From Caballeronia mineralivorans PML1(12) (GTDB lineage: Bacteria > Pseudomonadota > Gammaproteobacteria > Burkholderiales > Burkholderiaceae), in contig NZ_AEJF01000258.1 of assembly GCF_001028175.1 (NCBI RefSeq), positions 1 through 64,000 on the forward strand: DNA of 64,000 nucleotides, written 5' to 3'. A program made the translations under genes and the position numbers. Shown here in pieces: positions 53,494 through 62,615 of the stretch. Every line of letters begins with the position of its first letter. The first letter of the stretch is position 1. The notes below the pieces were generated by a model, which ran no database searches, had not been told where the DNA came from, and worked only from the letters and a program-made list of their open reading frames with translations.

Positions 53494-54687
53494 TTACGCC
53501 GTGCGGCTTCGCGAGGCATGATCGTTAAGCGCCTGCGTGAATCTGGCGGGCTCCCAATCCTCATCAAGTGCGCGTTGCATGAGTTCCCGTTGGCTTTCTG
53601 GCGCCAACCCGCCAACCGGCGGGTTGCGGTCGAGGTTGGTAGGGAACGGGTATCCCTCAGCGCAGGATGCCATTGCCGCAGCGGCTTCGGCGGCACTTAT
53701 CCGTCCGAGGGCGCGACGCTCGCGCAATACCGGATAAACGGCCTCGCACATACTTCTACGGTCGAGCACTTCCATCGCGCGGCCATATGCCGACGAGACC
53801 TGCAGGAGATTCGCCATGCGCTGAACGTCCGCGGTGCGATTGGCGCCAGCCGCATGAAACAGCGCGGGATTAAAAAATACGGCATCGCCCTTCGAGAGTG
53901 GCAACTGGACGAAGTGCTCCTCGAAATACCCGCGGAAGCCCGCACGCCGCCACGCCAAGTATCCCTCGGCATAGCGCTGTGAATACGGCAGGAGTTTTGT
54001 TGGTCCGCTTTCGACCGGCATATCGCTGTGTGCCACCGCCCCCTGCAACGTAAGAAAGGGGGACATCCGGTGCACGTGCACCGGGTAACGTTCAGCTTCG
54101 GCGACCGTCTGGAAACCAAGGTGGTAGTCGCGATGCGCTTGTTGAGCATCGCCGCCGGGGCGAACCACGTTGACCTGCGATGTCATCTGGTAACACGGGC
54201 CGAGCCAGGCTTCCGACACGGCCAAAAGCATCCGGTTCGAGAAATATTCCGCGAATACGGCCGGCGCTCGAAGGCAGAGCTTTTCCTGCGCATTCCAGAT
54301 CCGGTCGTTTGCGCCCGCTTTCGCGAAATGGTCTGCTGCACGTGTGCCTTGCTGCTGCTCACTACGAATAATGGATTCGAAGACGGCCGTAGCGGCATCG
54401 ACGGATCGTGTGTCGGCGAATGCCCGATGGAGCACCAGCACCCCCGCGCCATCTCGAAGGACGTGCGCCCATTCCGCCTGCAACCGCGCGAGCCCGGATG
54501 CATCGTCTACGACGTCATCGAACCGATCACAGTCGTACACCGGAATTCCCTGCCTGATGTCCGCCGCATAACGCGTCGGGCAGTCGTCGCCCGCTTTGAG
54601 CTGGGCCACGAATTCATTCAGGGAGCAATCACGCTCGCTATACCACTGCTGCCCGCGTTTTGCGACGCATCCTTCGCCCTGTTTCAT
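53494..54687 (-). CDS. Phytanoyl-CoA dioxygenase-family protein
   Basis: A 397-residue Fe(II)/2-oxoglutarate-dependent dioxygenase of the PhyH family. The metal motif H-x-D is at residues 185-187 (QQAHRDYHLGF), the distal histidine is in ALFHAAGANRT, and the 2-oxoglutarate arginine probably follows there (NRT). It hydroxylates an unactivated C-H of an unknown substrate. The start at 54687 lies after GTGGAGGGAGAT. It is divergent from the LacI gene across 93 bases with operator-like repeats, so the regulator probably controls it. The link to the sugar and hydroxyquinol genes is by position only. Confidence 0.8.
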   Translation of the reverse strand: MKQGEGCVAKRGQQWYSERDCSLNEFVAQLKAGDDCPTRYAADIRQGIPVYDCDRFDDVVDDASGLARLQAEWAHVLRDGAGVLVLHRAFADTRSVDAATAVFESIIRSEQQQGTRAADHFAKAGANDRIWNAQEKLCLRAPAVFAEYFSNRMLLAVSEAWLGPCYQMTSQVNVVRPGGDAQQAHRDYHLGFQTVAEAERYPVHVHRMSPFLTLQGAVAHSDMPVESGPTKLLPYSQRYAEGYLAWRRAGFRGYFEEHFVQLPLSKGDAVFFNPALFHAAGANRTADVQRMANLLQVSSAYGRAMEVLDRRSMCEAVYPVLRERRALGRISAAEAAAAMASCAEGYPFPTNLDRNPPVGGLAPESQRELMQRALDEDWEPARFTQALNDHASRSRTA

Positions 54688-54741
54688 ATCTCCCTCCACT
54701 GTGAACCAAGCATAGCCCCCAGCGCCGATATGCGGTTATCA

Positions 54742-54767
54742 TAAAACCATCAAAAACACATCAAAAA
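54742..54767. promoter_or_regulatory. Tandem CATCAAAAA operator-like repeat
   Basis: ACCATCAAAAACACATCAAAAA contains two CATCAAAAA half-sites 12 bases apart in direct orientation. It lies 13 bases before the LacI-family gene and upstream of the divergent dioxygenase gene. The first half overlaps the probable ribosome-site region of neither gene. Confidence 0.5.
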
Positions 54768-54780
54768 TGGAAAGACAGGC

Positions 54781-55821
54781 ATGGCACACCGCTTTCTTAT
54801 CAAGGAGATAGCTCTCCAGTCCGGCGTCGGGGTGGCAACAGTCGACCGGGTGCTCAATGGACGTGCCCACGTTCGTGAACACACACGCAAGCGCGTCGAG
54901 CAAGCCATCAAGGAGCTCGAAAAGCAGGAACTGCAGTTGGCGACCGTAGGACGAAAGCTCATGATCGACGTGATCGTGGAAGCGCCCGCACGCTTTGCCG
55001 ACGAGATCAAGGACGCGCTTGAAACGGAACTGGCGGGTATGCACCCGGTAGTCATTCGTCCGCGTTTCATGATGCAGGAAACGATGACAACGACTGAGGT
55101 GGTCGAATCGCTTCAGTCAATTGGACGTCGGGGAAGCCATGGGGTTGTGCTGAAGGCGCGCGATGTCCCCGAAGTTACCGAAGCAATAGGCGACCTCCAA
55201 CGTCGCGGCATTCCGGTCATCACGATCTTCACCGATATCCCCTTGTCCGGACGCGTCGCATACGCGGGGCTGGACAATCGGGTCGCCGGCGCCACCGCCG
55301 CCTATCTCGTTGCGCAGTGGCTAGGCGCACGGGCTGGCAACATCCTGATAACAATGAGCGATGAGCGGTTCAGGGGCGAGGAGGAACGCGAAATAAGCTT
55401 TCGACGCGCGTTGAGAACCCGATATCCACAGCTTACGTTGATCGATGCCAGCGGCGGCCACGGCCTTGACACGCCAACCGAAAAAAGAGTCCTCAACGTC
55501 CTCGCCACAGATACCAAAATCGCCGCGGTCTACTCCATGGGCGGAGGAAACGTCGCCATTCTTCGAGCACTCGAAGCACAACAGCAATCTCCGATTTGCT
55601 TTATCGGGCACGACCTGGATCGAGACAACGTGCGTCTGCTGCGTGAAGGTAAGGTACAGGCGATTCTCCATCACGATCTACGTCAGGACATGCGCTCGGC
55701 GTGCCAACACATCATTTGTTTCCACAAACTCCTGCCAGCGTCGGCCGTATCGCCGTCTTCGTCGGTCGTTGTCGTGACACCAGAGAATATTCCCGCGCAT
55801 ATAGCGAGCCGGTTTCGTTGA
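54781..55821 (+). CDS. LacI-family regulator
   Basis: A 346-residue LacI-type protein. HTH at residues about 6-26 (LIKEIALQSGVGVATVDRVLNGR), hinge helix near 45-60, and a periplasmic-binding-like effector domain (60-340) with AYAGLDNRVAGATAAYLVAQWLG and IGHDLDRDNVRLLREGKVQA. The latter resembles sugar-binding domains. The effector may be a sugar taken up by the neighbouring importers. It is divergent from the phytanoyl-dioxygenase-like gene. Confidence 0.87.
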   Translation: MAHRFLIKEIALQSGVGVATVDRVLNGRAHVREHTRKRVEQAIKELEKQELQLATVGRKLMIDVIVEAPARFADEIKDALETELAGMHPVVIRPRFMMQETMTTTEVVESLQSIGRRGSHGVVLKARDVPEVTEAIGDLQRRGIPVITIFTDIPLSGRVAYAGLDNRVAGATAAYLVAQWLGARAGNILITMSDERFRGEEEREISFRRALRTRYPQLTLIDASGGHGLDTPTEKRVLNVLATDTKIAAVYSMGGGNVAILRALEAQQQSPICFIGHDLDRDNVRLLREGKVQAILHHDLRQDMRSACQHIICFHKLLPASAVSPSSSVVVVTPENIPAHIASRFR

Positions 55822-56148
55822 TAAGGACGTTGATGCAGACAGCGTGCAGTGTGGCAGCGGATGGCCACGGGGCACTCAGTTGACGCGCTGCCTCCGCACT
55901 GAATGAATCAGCGGGCGCGGTACCCGTATTCCATGACGGGGTGCTCAGGGGTGGACACATGTGCATGAAGTTGCGTTGCAAACGGCGAACGCTCGGCGCC
56001 TCGGATTCATGGTCGAATCCGGGCGTGCAAATCGCTTGACGGAAATGATTCTGCGTCAAACAGACACAATATGGTGCCCTGCGCGGCAAGTCGGCGTGAG
56101 CCGAGCCGGGTTCGAAATATAGATTTTTTCCGAACCCGGCCGCTCTCC
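55822..56148. other. Convergent intergenic region with 10-bp hairpin
   Basis: The LacI and porin genes converge here. GCCGGGTTCG and CGAACCCGGC (56105-56114 and 56131-56140) form a perfect stem around a 16-base AT-rich loop, eight bases after the porin stop. It may end the porin transcript or protect its 3' end; there is no T tract after it. Nothing else is seen. Confidence 0.5.
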
Positions 56149-57333
56149 TTAGAACTGAGTGGCAATACCCGCGATCACGCCGAACTGGCTCTTGCCGTAG
56201 TTCGGGTTTGTGCTCGACGCGGCGCTGCTCACCGGGTCGTTGTTGGTGTTCGCGCCATACAGTCCGCTGTCGAGCCCAAGGTTGGACGTCGAACTATTGC
56301 GAACATAACCGAGCTCGGTGTACAGGAGCGTCCGCTTCGACAGCGAATAGTTCGTGCCCAGTGTGTATAGCGTCGCGTTGCCATTGCCGTGATTGGCGTT
56401 TGCGTGATACACCGCACCGGTGATCGAGAGCGCTGGCGTAGTCTGCCAGATGGCTCCAATCCATTCGTGATTGACTGCTGTCGGCAGCGTTGTGCCTGCC
56501 GGCAACGTGGTTGGAGTGGCCGTACCGAAGTATCCTGCGTTGGACGCGTTGGGTGCGCTGAGGTGCTGATAACCAACGTACGCTACCACTGGGCCGAGCG
56601 TGTAGGTCGCACCGGTGAGGGCGGAGCGCGACGCCAGGTACACATTGCTGAACTGGCCGTTCTGATCGCGGACCTCGTCATATGTGGCCTGCCAGAAAAG
56701 GCTGCCGGTCTGGTACGACAGCTTGATGCCGTCCGTTCGCCCCTGAGCACTACCCAGACCGCTCGACGTGCCCAACTGGCCCGGCGCGCTTCCCGGATTC
56801 CCGGAGTTCCATTTCGTCGAGTTCGTCAGGTCGTATTGCCCCTGCAGCGTAAATCCCCCGAGTGTCGGCGACAGATACTCTGCACCGTTACCCGCCTGCG
56901 AAAAGATCCGGCCACGCACCAGCGTGCCAATCGCATATTTCTTGGTCTGCTGGGGGTCGACATCCCCCGAATACTGACTTATTTCGGCTGAGCCCATGTT
57001 GCCAAGCTTCAGTTGCCCCCACGTGTCGTTATGCAAACCTACGGTCGCCTGCCCCTCGAAGAAGCTACCGTTGGCCAAGCTGCCGTTCTGTGTGTTCAGG
57101 CGCGATTCAAGCTGGAAAATAGCCTTTGTTCCGCCGCCGATATCTTCGGCGCCTTTGAGGCCAAATCGCGACTGGGCCCATCCGCCGCTCTGCGCACCGA
57201 CCACGTGGCCCTTCGGCATGCCGGTCTCGTATTCAAGGCCGTTATCCACGATGCCATACAACGTGACGCTGCTTTGCGCACTGGCCGACGCCGCCGCCGT
57301 CATTGCGAACAACCCAAACAGAACCTTTTTCAT
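56149..57333 (-). CDS. Gram-negative porin (Burkholderia type)
   Basis: A 394-residue outer-membrane porin. Signal peptide residues 1-19/20 (ASASAQ), mature start SSVTLYGIVDNGLEYETG, loop 3-like segment and the C-terminal phenylalanine (GIATQF) that marks beta-barrel proteins for BAM. It belongs to the general porin family of Burkholderia (OpcP/Omp38-like). It probably admits small solutes for the neighbouring importers. It occupies the place that a dioxygenase would have downstream of the relic promoter at 57.7-57.9 kb. Confidence 0.92.
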   Translation of the reverse strand: MKKVLFGLFAMTAAASASAQSSVTLYGIVDNGLEYETGMPKGHVVGAQSGGWAQSRFGLKGAEDIGGGTKAIFQLESRLNTQNGSLANGSFFEGQATVGLHNDTWGQLKLGNMGSAEISQYSGDVDPQQTKKYAIGTLVRGRIFSQAGNGAEYLSPTLGGFTLQGQYDLTNSTKWNSGNPGSAPGQLGTSSGLGSAQGRTDGIKLSYQTGSLFWQATYDEVRDQNGQFSNVYLASRSALTGATYTLGPVVAYVGYQHLSAPNASNAGYFGTATPTTLPAGTTLPTAVNHEWIGAIWQTTPALSITGAVYHANANHGNGNATLYTLGTNYSLSKRTLLYTELGYVRNSSTSNLGLDSGLYGANTNNDPVSSAASSTNPNYGKSQFGVIAGIATQF

Positions 57334-57722
57334 TGCATCTCCTATTTATGTTATGTAGTACTTCTATATAAATCACCGTTTTGGTGAGCATGGGATGAAC
57401 ATCGCGTTGTGGCGATTTGTTACTGTCGTCAGTACCTGACGTTCGGCAATGTCAAAAACTGGGCCATTGCCGTCTGTTAGTCACGCACAAAGCGCGCTTC
57501 CAACATCCGTTGAGAAGTGCGCGTAGTGTCCACCGTCCTCTCATTCGGATCCCGTCGAGTGTGAGGAGCGCAAATCATTCGTCCGGAGACACCGCGCTCC
57601 TCCAGGTCCGGGTCAGCACACATCAGGTCGGCCGACTGTCCTGCTTCTTCAGTTGCGCTTGCTTGTTAGAGCCGCTTGCCGCCCGACGACGACGTGACCC
57701 AATTGGTTACTGGACGCGTCTG
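57334..57722. other. Porin upstream region
   Basis: No gene is seen in these 389 bases. It should contain the porin promoter. Upstream it adjoins the relic of the dioxygenase 5' end. Confidence 0.4.
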
Positions 57723-57895
57723 CTCAGTGCGCTTCATCGACGTACGGGAGATTGCGGAGCGAAGGGCTACCTGCGATATGGTGTCTCCGACGTTGTTTTC
57801 GTGTAACTTTGGCCCGAGTGTATATTCGTCAACCATGAAGACACAGAGCCGAATGGGGAATCTCTTTCGCGAAAACCGGGAAAATCGGAATCCAC
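57723..57895 (-). pseudogene. Relic of a second hydroxyquinol dioxygenase promoter and 5' end
   Basis: Four blocks match the gap and start of the gene at 52242 in order: GCGCTTCATCGA (57729), GTCTCC (57783), TATATTC (57821), ACAGAGC (57843) and GGGAATCTCTTTCGCG (57856). The spacings 38, 22 and 13 are identical to those at 52248-52321; only the coding block is nine bases shorter. On the minus strand the reading frame equals the original (YVDEA against YFDEA) but the start codon position reads ATC and TGA follows shortly after. The gene body is gone. Confidence 0.8.
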
Positions 57896-58050
57896 CCAGC
57901 GTCGACCGTACCCGACCTCGCGTCACGGCGTTGGCACATTGCCGGCGCTGTCGCGTAAGATCGCGCGACAAAGAACTCTGAATCTCTCTGTCATGGTCAA
58001 ATTCGGCGCGGGCTTCGCGCCTCGCAAGCCGGTCGGCACTCGCCGCGTCA

Positions 58051-58992
58051 TCACCGGCTAATGGTCTGCTTCAGTGCTGCAACGGACGTCTTGATGCCAG
58101 CTTCCACGGACATTGTCAGGTCCTCCATTTCCAGAGATACCCAATCGTTGTATCCGGTCATCCGAACGACCGAGAAGAACTCCTTCCACCATTGGAGATC
58201 CTTCCCACAGCCGATCGCGACGTAATTCCACGAGCGTCGTGCCACATCTTCGATCGGTCTGGTTTCCAAAAGGCCATTGACATCGACGATCCCCCTTTCC
58301 AGGCGCGCGTCCTTGCCGTGCACGTGATGAATCGCGTCACCCAACGCACGCGCTGCAGCGATAGGATCTGCACCCATCCACATCATGTGGCTTGGGTCAA
58401 GGTTTAGCCCGACCATAGGTCCCACGGCCTCGCGAAGCCGAAACAGCGTTGCGGGATTCCAGACCAGCATTGAACTGAAATTCTCCAGCGCGAACTTTTC
58501 AACGCCGCATGCTTTGGCTTGACTAACGAGTTGGTGCCAATAAGGAATAGCGACGTCGTTCCACTGATAGTCCAGGCAATCTTTTAGTGACGGGGGCCAA
58601 CTGACGGTCGAGGTGATCCAGTTCGGAATTCGGTCCTCGGGGCTAGCAGGTGGCAGCCCACTCATCATGACAATCTTCTTTACGCCAAGGAGTTCTGCAA
58701 GCCGGATGGTCTTGTCTGTATCGGACTTGTGCTTCATGCCAAGCGTTCCCGGATCAAGCGGATTGCCCGAAACGTTCAGTGCGGCAATCTCCAGGCCACG
58801 GCTCTCCAGTGCCTCCTTGAGGCTACGACGCTTGCTCGCGTCTTTCAACAATTCGTCCGCTCGCAGATGCGGTGCAGAAGACCAGCCACCTACGGTCATT
58901 TCCACGCCGGATACTCCGAGCTCACATAATTTATCGAGCATCTGCTCATACGGCAGATACCCGAGGCTGTCAGTACAAAATGAAAGTTTCAT
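58051..58992 (-). CDS. TIM-barrel sugar isomerase/epimerase-like protein, second module
   Basis: A 313-residue protein of the xylose-isomerase-like TIM-barrel family. Start MKLSFCTDSLGYLPYEQMLD, metal-site candidates EMTVGG, FALENFSSM (Glu), LNLDPSHMMWMG (Asp/His), HHVHGKDA (His). The set E-D-H-E is typical of IolE/IolI-like enzymes. It is not closely similar to the TIM-barrel protein of the first module, so the two may catalyse different steps or the genes were recruited separately. Confidence 0.82.
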   Translation of the reverse strand: MKLSFCTDSLGYLPYEQMLDKLCELGVSGVEMTVGGWSSAPHLRADELLKDASKRRSLKEALESRGLEIAALNVSGNPLDPGTLGMKHKSDTDKTIRLAELLGVKKIVMMSGLPPASPEDRIPNWITSTVSWPPSLKDCLDYQWNDVAIPYWHQLVSQAKACGVEKFALENFSSMLVWNPATLFRLREAVGPMVGLNLDPSHMMWMGADPIAAARALGDAIHHVHGKDARLERGIVDVNGLLETRPIEDVARRSWNYVAIGCGKDLQWWKEFFSVVRMTGYNDWVSLEMEDLTMSVEAGIKTSVAALKQTISR

Positions 58993-59092
58993 TCTTGTCT
59001 CTGCTCAGTTCAATTGCTTGATTGCTAACGCCGTATGCTATTTTTCCGGGCCTTCTGTATGGCAAACGATCACACAGATGCCAGCGCTCAAA

Positions 59093-60133
59093 TCAGGCTG
59101 CGGTGGCGACCTTCTCGTCGCTATAGAGCGCCGGCTTTTCGTTCAGCGCCACCTTGACCTTTTGTCCTGTCTTTTGTGCTGCAACGCCGGCCTCGCAGCA
59201 AGCTGCAGTGGCATATCCGTCCCATGCCGACGGCCCGTTGACCGTGCCTTCTCGCGCGGCGTCAACCCACGTTTGCAGTTCCAGGTTGAATGCGTCGTTG
59301 AAGCGTTCGACAAAGCTGGGCGGCACTGCCCCGCCCCAGCGGCCCGACGATCGGATATAGGGTCCAATGTCGTTGCCGATGTCAACAATTCCGTCTTCGA
59401 AAACTGCCTGCGCTGCAACTTGATAGCCAAATTGCGCGTTGACGAAAATCTCGACGTCGACCAGGATGCCGCTTTCAGTTTCCATCAACACTTGCTGCGG
59501 GTCGTGCTGGCCGTGATGCGCGTGGCGCGTGGGTCGACCAAGCCGGACCTGCACGGTCGTGATTTCCTCGCCCGTCAAATATCGAACTCCGTCGAACTCG
59601 TGCACAACGGAATCGTTGATCAGCATCTGGCTTGTGAAGCTCGATGGCGACACTGCGTTGCGGTGAGAGAAATGGAGCATCAGCGTATCCCCCATTTCAC
59701 GAGACTCGATGAGGCGTCTCAGTTGCCGGTATTCCCGGTCGAACCGACGCATGAAGCCAACCTGAATCAGCTTCCGGCCAATCTTTTGTTCTTCTTCAAT
59801 GATTCGCCAGGATGAGGCAGCGTCAGGGGTCAGCGGCTTTTCACAAAGAATCGGCTTACCTTGCTCGATAGCTTGCAGCAACGTTTTTTCGTGAAGAAAC
59901 CCCGGCGTCGCGATCACCACAGCATCAATACGGTCGCCAGTGAGCAGCGAGCCAAGCTCGGTGGCCGCGATCGCACCCGGTGCCTTGCTTGCAACGCGCT
60001 GCGCGCGCTCCGCGTCCACATCGACTACGGCGACTACGCTCGCACCGGCGATACGATTGGCGAGCCGTTCGACGTGATCTGAACCCATGAGGCCTGCACC
60101 AACCACTGCTACACGAAGTTCGTTTCTCATCAT
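59093..60133 (-). CDS. Gfo/Idh/MocA-family dehydrogenase, second module
   Basis: A 346-residue NAD(P)-dependent oxidoreductase with the Rossmann motif VVGAGLMGSDHVERL, the lysine motif CEKPLTPDAASS and the His element VVHEFDGVRYLTGEE. It resembles inositol/sugar dehydrogenases of the Gfo/Idh group. GAGGAAGCCTA precedes the ATG; the next in-frame ATG is three bases on. It pairs with the TIM-barrel gene 100 bases downstream. Confidence 0.85.
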   Translation of the reverse strand: MMRNELRVAVVGAGLMGSDHVERLANRIAGASVVAVVDVDAERAQRVASKAPGAIAATELGSLLTGDRIDAVVIATPGFLHEKTLLQAIEQGKPILCEKPLTPDAASSWRIIEEEQKIGRKLIQVGFMRRFDREYRQLRRLIESREMGDTLMLHFSHRNAVSPSSFTSQMLINDSVVHEFDGVRYLTGEEITTVQVRLGRPTRHAHHGQHDPQQVLMETESGILVDVEIFVNAQFGYQVAAQAVFEDGIVDIGNDIGPYIRSSGRWGGAVPPSFVERFNDAFNLELQTWVDAAREGTVNGPSAWDGYATAACCEAGVAAQKTGQKVKVALNEKPALYSDEKVATAA

Positions 60134-60216
60134 TAGGCTTCCTCATTTACTGCCGTGGCAAATTGACCAAACTTAGATTCTTGCGTCCACATGGGTGAGA
60201 TCGCGCCCAGGGATGA

Positions 60217-60384
60217 CTATCCGATCCGATTGGGCTTTGCACGAAGAACCGGCCAACCTGGATAATGCTCCGAGCGCCTCTGATATTCGGCGGAGGTGAC
60301 GTTCACGATCCTCTCGCGGTTTTCCTCCGGGACGAACCGCTCGTCATTCACCCTTGCCCTCTCCTGCCGTTTCCCTGGGTTCAT
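60217..60384 (-). CDS. Candidate 55-residue protein
   Basis: A short minus-strand frame in the 396-base gap upstream of the Gfo/Idh gene. It reads MNPGKRQERARVNDERFVPE then ENRERIVNVTSAEYQRRSEH and ends YPGWPVLRAKPNRIG. The composition is that of protein, unlike random frames here. The ribosome site is weak and I recognise no family; it could be the kept tail of a lost gene. The remaining gap sequence shows nothing else. Confidence 0.35.
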   Translation of the reverse strand: MNPGKRQERARVNDERFVPEENRERIVNVTSAEYQRRSEHYPGWPVLRAKPNRIG

Positions 60385-60529
60385 TTTCGGAGCCAGAGCC
60401 GAACGCTAACATCGTGACCCGAGCCTCGCCTCACACTGGGTTTTGCCAATGGTATTCACTGAACCGCACAGTCCCGGTTCCGCAGAGCGACGGAAGAAAA
60501 TCCGGTCGCCCAGCGGAAGCAGATGCCTG

Positions 60530-61528
60530 TTAATGCTTGAGACACGTGTTCACGTTGTCGGCCGTGCAAACATCGATGCCGGTATACGTGGTGTCCGAAA
60601 CCTTCTTTCCAGATGAGATATCTTGCAGCATCAGAACCGCCTTCGCGCCCATCTCAAACGGTCGCTGACCCACATTGCCGTTGCTGTAGCCATCCTTTAG
60701 CTGCTGCAACTGCATGGGCAGCGTGTCCGCAACAAGAACAACGAGCTGCTTTGACTTGATCCTCGGAAGCATCGACTGTACGGCCTGGCGGTATGCGTTA
60801 TCTGACCACTGGGTGAACGCGCCAGTCGATACAAACGCATCCAGCTGATTTCCATACTTCGTCAGAATATCCGACAGTTGCTGATCCGCCTTTGCGCTGT
60901 CGTCGTCCGTGAAAAGCGGGCACCCGTCGACCTCTGTCCAGCCATGTTGCCCCGTCAAGCGGTTTCCAGGCGGGCTGCTGTCATGTGTGCCGGCCAGCGT
61001 GTCTCGAATCCCCTGCAGCCGTTCGTTGTGGTTCGCAGCTGCGGCCCCGCCCGACTGCAGGCAGATCTTGCCTCCCTTTGGCTTCATTTGCTGAAGGAGC
61101 TTCGCCAGATTCACACCAATATCGTAGTTTTTCGTCCCCACGTATGCCTGCCGATATGACTTGTCTTGTGGGAGAAGATCCGAATCCCAGGTAATCGTCG
61201 GAATGCCGGCGTCCTGCGCTGACTTCAAGGCACGGGCTATTGCCGGCGCATTTGCAGGTGACACCGCAATACCCTTAACGTGACGTGTAATCAAATCCTG
61301 GATGATTTGAATCTGCTCCTGCTCGTTGGCTTCCGACGGGCCAATATAGAGGCATTTCGCGCCCTTCAACTTATCGGCTACGCTGTTGCATCCGTCACGA
61401 GCCAGGTCGAAGTAGGGATTGTTCATTGCTTTGGGAACTAGCGCATATACATCCTCAGCGCGGGCAGTGAGCGACTGGACGCACAGGGCAGCCCCGAGCG
61501 CCAGCAGCGGCAACAATGCTTTTTTCAT
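60530..61528 (-). CDS. Periplasmic sugar-binding protein, RbsB-like
   Basis: A 332-residue binding protein of the ribose/galactose group: signal peptide to about residue 24 (LTARA), mature start EDVYALVPKAMNNPYFDLARDGC, and ITWDSDLLPQDKSYRQAYVGT, GIRDTLAGTHD. Three cysteine pairs are possible (CNSV, KCLY; GCPLF; CTADNVNTCLKH). GGAGGAGTACATA precedes the ATG at 61528. It serves the permease at 61579 and the single-domain ATPase at 62616. The ligand is unknown. Confidence 0.88.
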   Translation of the reverse strand: MKKALLPLLALGAALCVQSLTARAEDVYALVPKAMNNPYFDLARDGCNSVADKLKGAKCLYIGPSEANEQEQIQIIQDLITRHVKGIAVSPANAPAIARALKSAQDAGIPTITWDSDLLPQDKSYRQAYVGTKNYDIGVNLAKLLQQMKPKGGKICLQSGGAAAANHNERLQGIRDTLAGTHDSSPPGNRLTGQHGWTEVDGCPLFTDDDSAKADQQLSDILTKYGNQLDAFVSTGAFTQWSDNAYRQAVQSMLPRIKSKQLVVLVADTLPMQLQQLKDGYSNGNVGQRPFEMGAKAVLMLQDISSGKKVSDTTYTGIDVCTADNVNTCLKH

Positions 61529-61578
61529 TATGTACTCCTCCATTATGTTATAAATAACCGGTCAAGTCAGAGTCAGAG

Positions 61579-62595
61579 TCAATCACCCGACTTGCGACGC
61601 AACTTCTCCAGCATTACTGCAAGAATGATGAATCCACCTAGAAACATGCCCTGCCAGTAAGGGTCAACGCCGGCCAACAAGAGGCTGTTGCGGATAACCT
61701 CGATTAGCGCCGCGCCGATCGGAGCGCCGATGGCATAGCCAATGCCACCGGCCAAATTCGCACCCCCAATAACAGTCGCTGCGATCACTTGCAACTCACT
61801 TGATAGTCCTAAGGCGTTCGTTACCGAGCCGAGCCAACCGACCATCAGAAAAGCGGTAATGCCTGCTGTGAGACTCGATAGAACGTAGACCGAGACGGTG
61901 AGTCTCTCAATGGGGATGCCGCATAGTTTCGCCGCCGCGGCATTGCCGCCAAGGGCGAAAATATGCCGTCCCCAAGCCGAGTAGCGATACACCAGGACAA
62001 AGAGCACCGTCATGATCGCCAGTACCCAGACGGGGTTCGCAATGCCCGCCGTCGTTCCTCCTCCGATTTGAAACAAAAGCGATTGATCAGGTCCAAACTG
62101 CCAAAAGAGCTTGTTGTTCGATAAAACCAGAGCGAGCGATCTGGCCATCGCGAGCATCCCGAGTGTTACAACAAACGACGACATGCGGAAATAGGCAATC
62201 AGCACCCCATTAATCAGACCGCACAATGCCGCGGTCAATAGACACGCTGCTAGCCCAAACCAGATCGAATGCCCTCCAGCCATTGTCATTCCGAGCACAA
62301 TTCCCGAGACGCCCATCACCGAACCGATCGACAAATCGATGCCGCCGGTGATAATTACTGTCGTCATGCCCAACGCCATGATGCCTGTAAAGGCAAAATT
62401 TCGACTCGTGTTGAAGACGTTTCGTGTCGACATAAACTGGTCACTCACAAAACTCATTACGACGCAGACGAGCAGCATCGCCAAAAAGACCCACACTGGC
62501 TGAGTGTGCGTAATGGACTGTAGAAAACCAGACTTGCGCCGTTGGACGATGTCGCTAAAATCATCGATCCTCGTTGCGGATTGCTTGTTCATCAT
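61579..62595 (-). CDS. Sugar ABC importer permease, RbsC-like
   Basis: A 338-residue permease with about nine hydrophobic segments, GMTTVIITGGIDLSIGSVMGVSG near residue 80 and GGNAAAAKLCGIPIERL. This is the RbsC/FrcC type. AGGAGGAAGTA precedes the start. It is encoded between the binding protein and the ATPase gene. Confidence 0.9.
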   Translation of the reverse strand: MMNKQSATRIDDFSDIVQRRKSGFLQSITHTQPVWVFLAMLLVCVVMSFVSDQFMSTRNVFNTSRNFAFTGIMALGMTTVIITGGIDLSIGSVMGVSGIVLGMTMAGGHSIWFGLAACLLTAALCGLINGVLIAYFRMSSFVVTLGMLAMARSLALVLSNNKLFWQFGPDQSLLFQIGGGTTAGIANPVWVLAIMTVLFVLVYRYSAWGRHIFALGGNAAAAKLCGIPIERLTVSVYVLSSLTAGITAFLMVGWLGSVTNALGLSSELQVIAATVIGGANLAGGIGYAIGAPIGAALIEVIRNSLLLAGVDPYWQGMFLGGFIILAVMLEKLRRKSGD

Positions 62596-62615
62596 TACTT
62601 CCTCCTAGATCGCCG

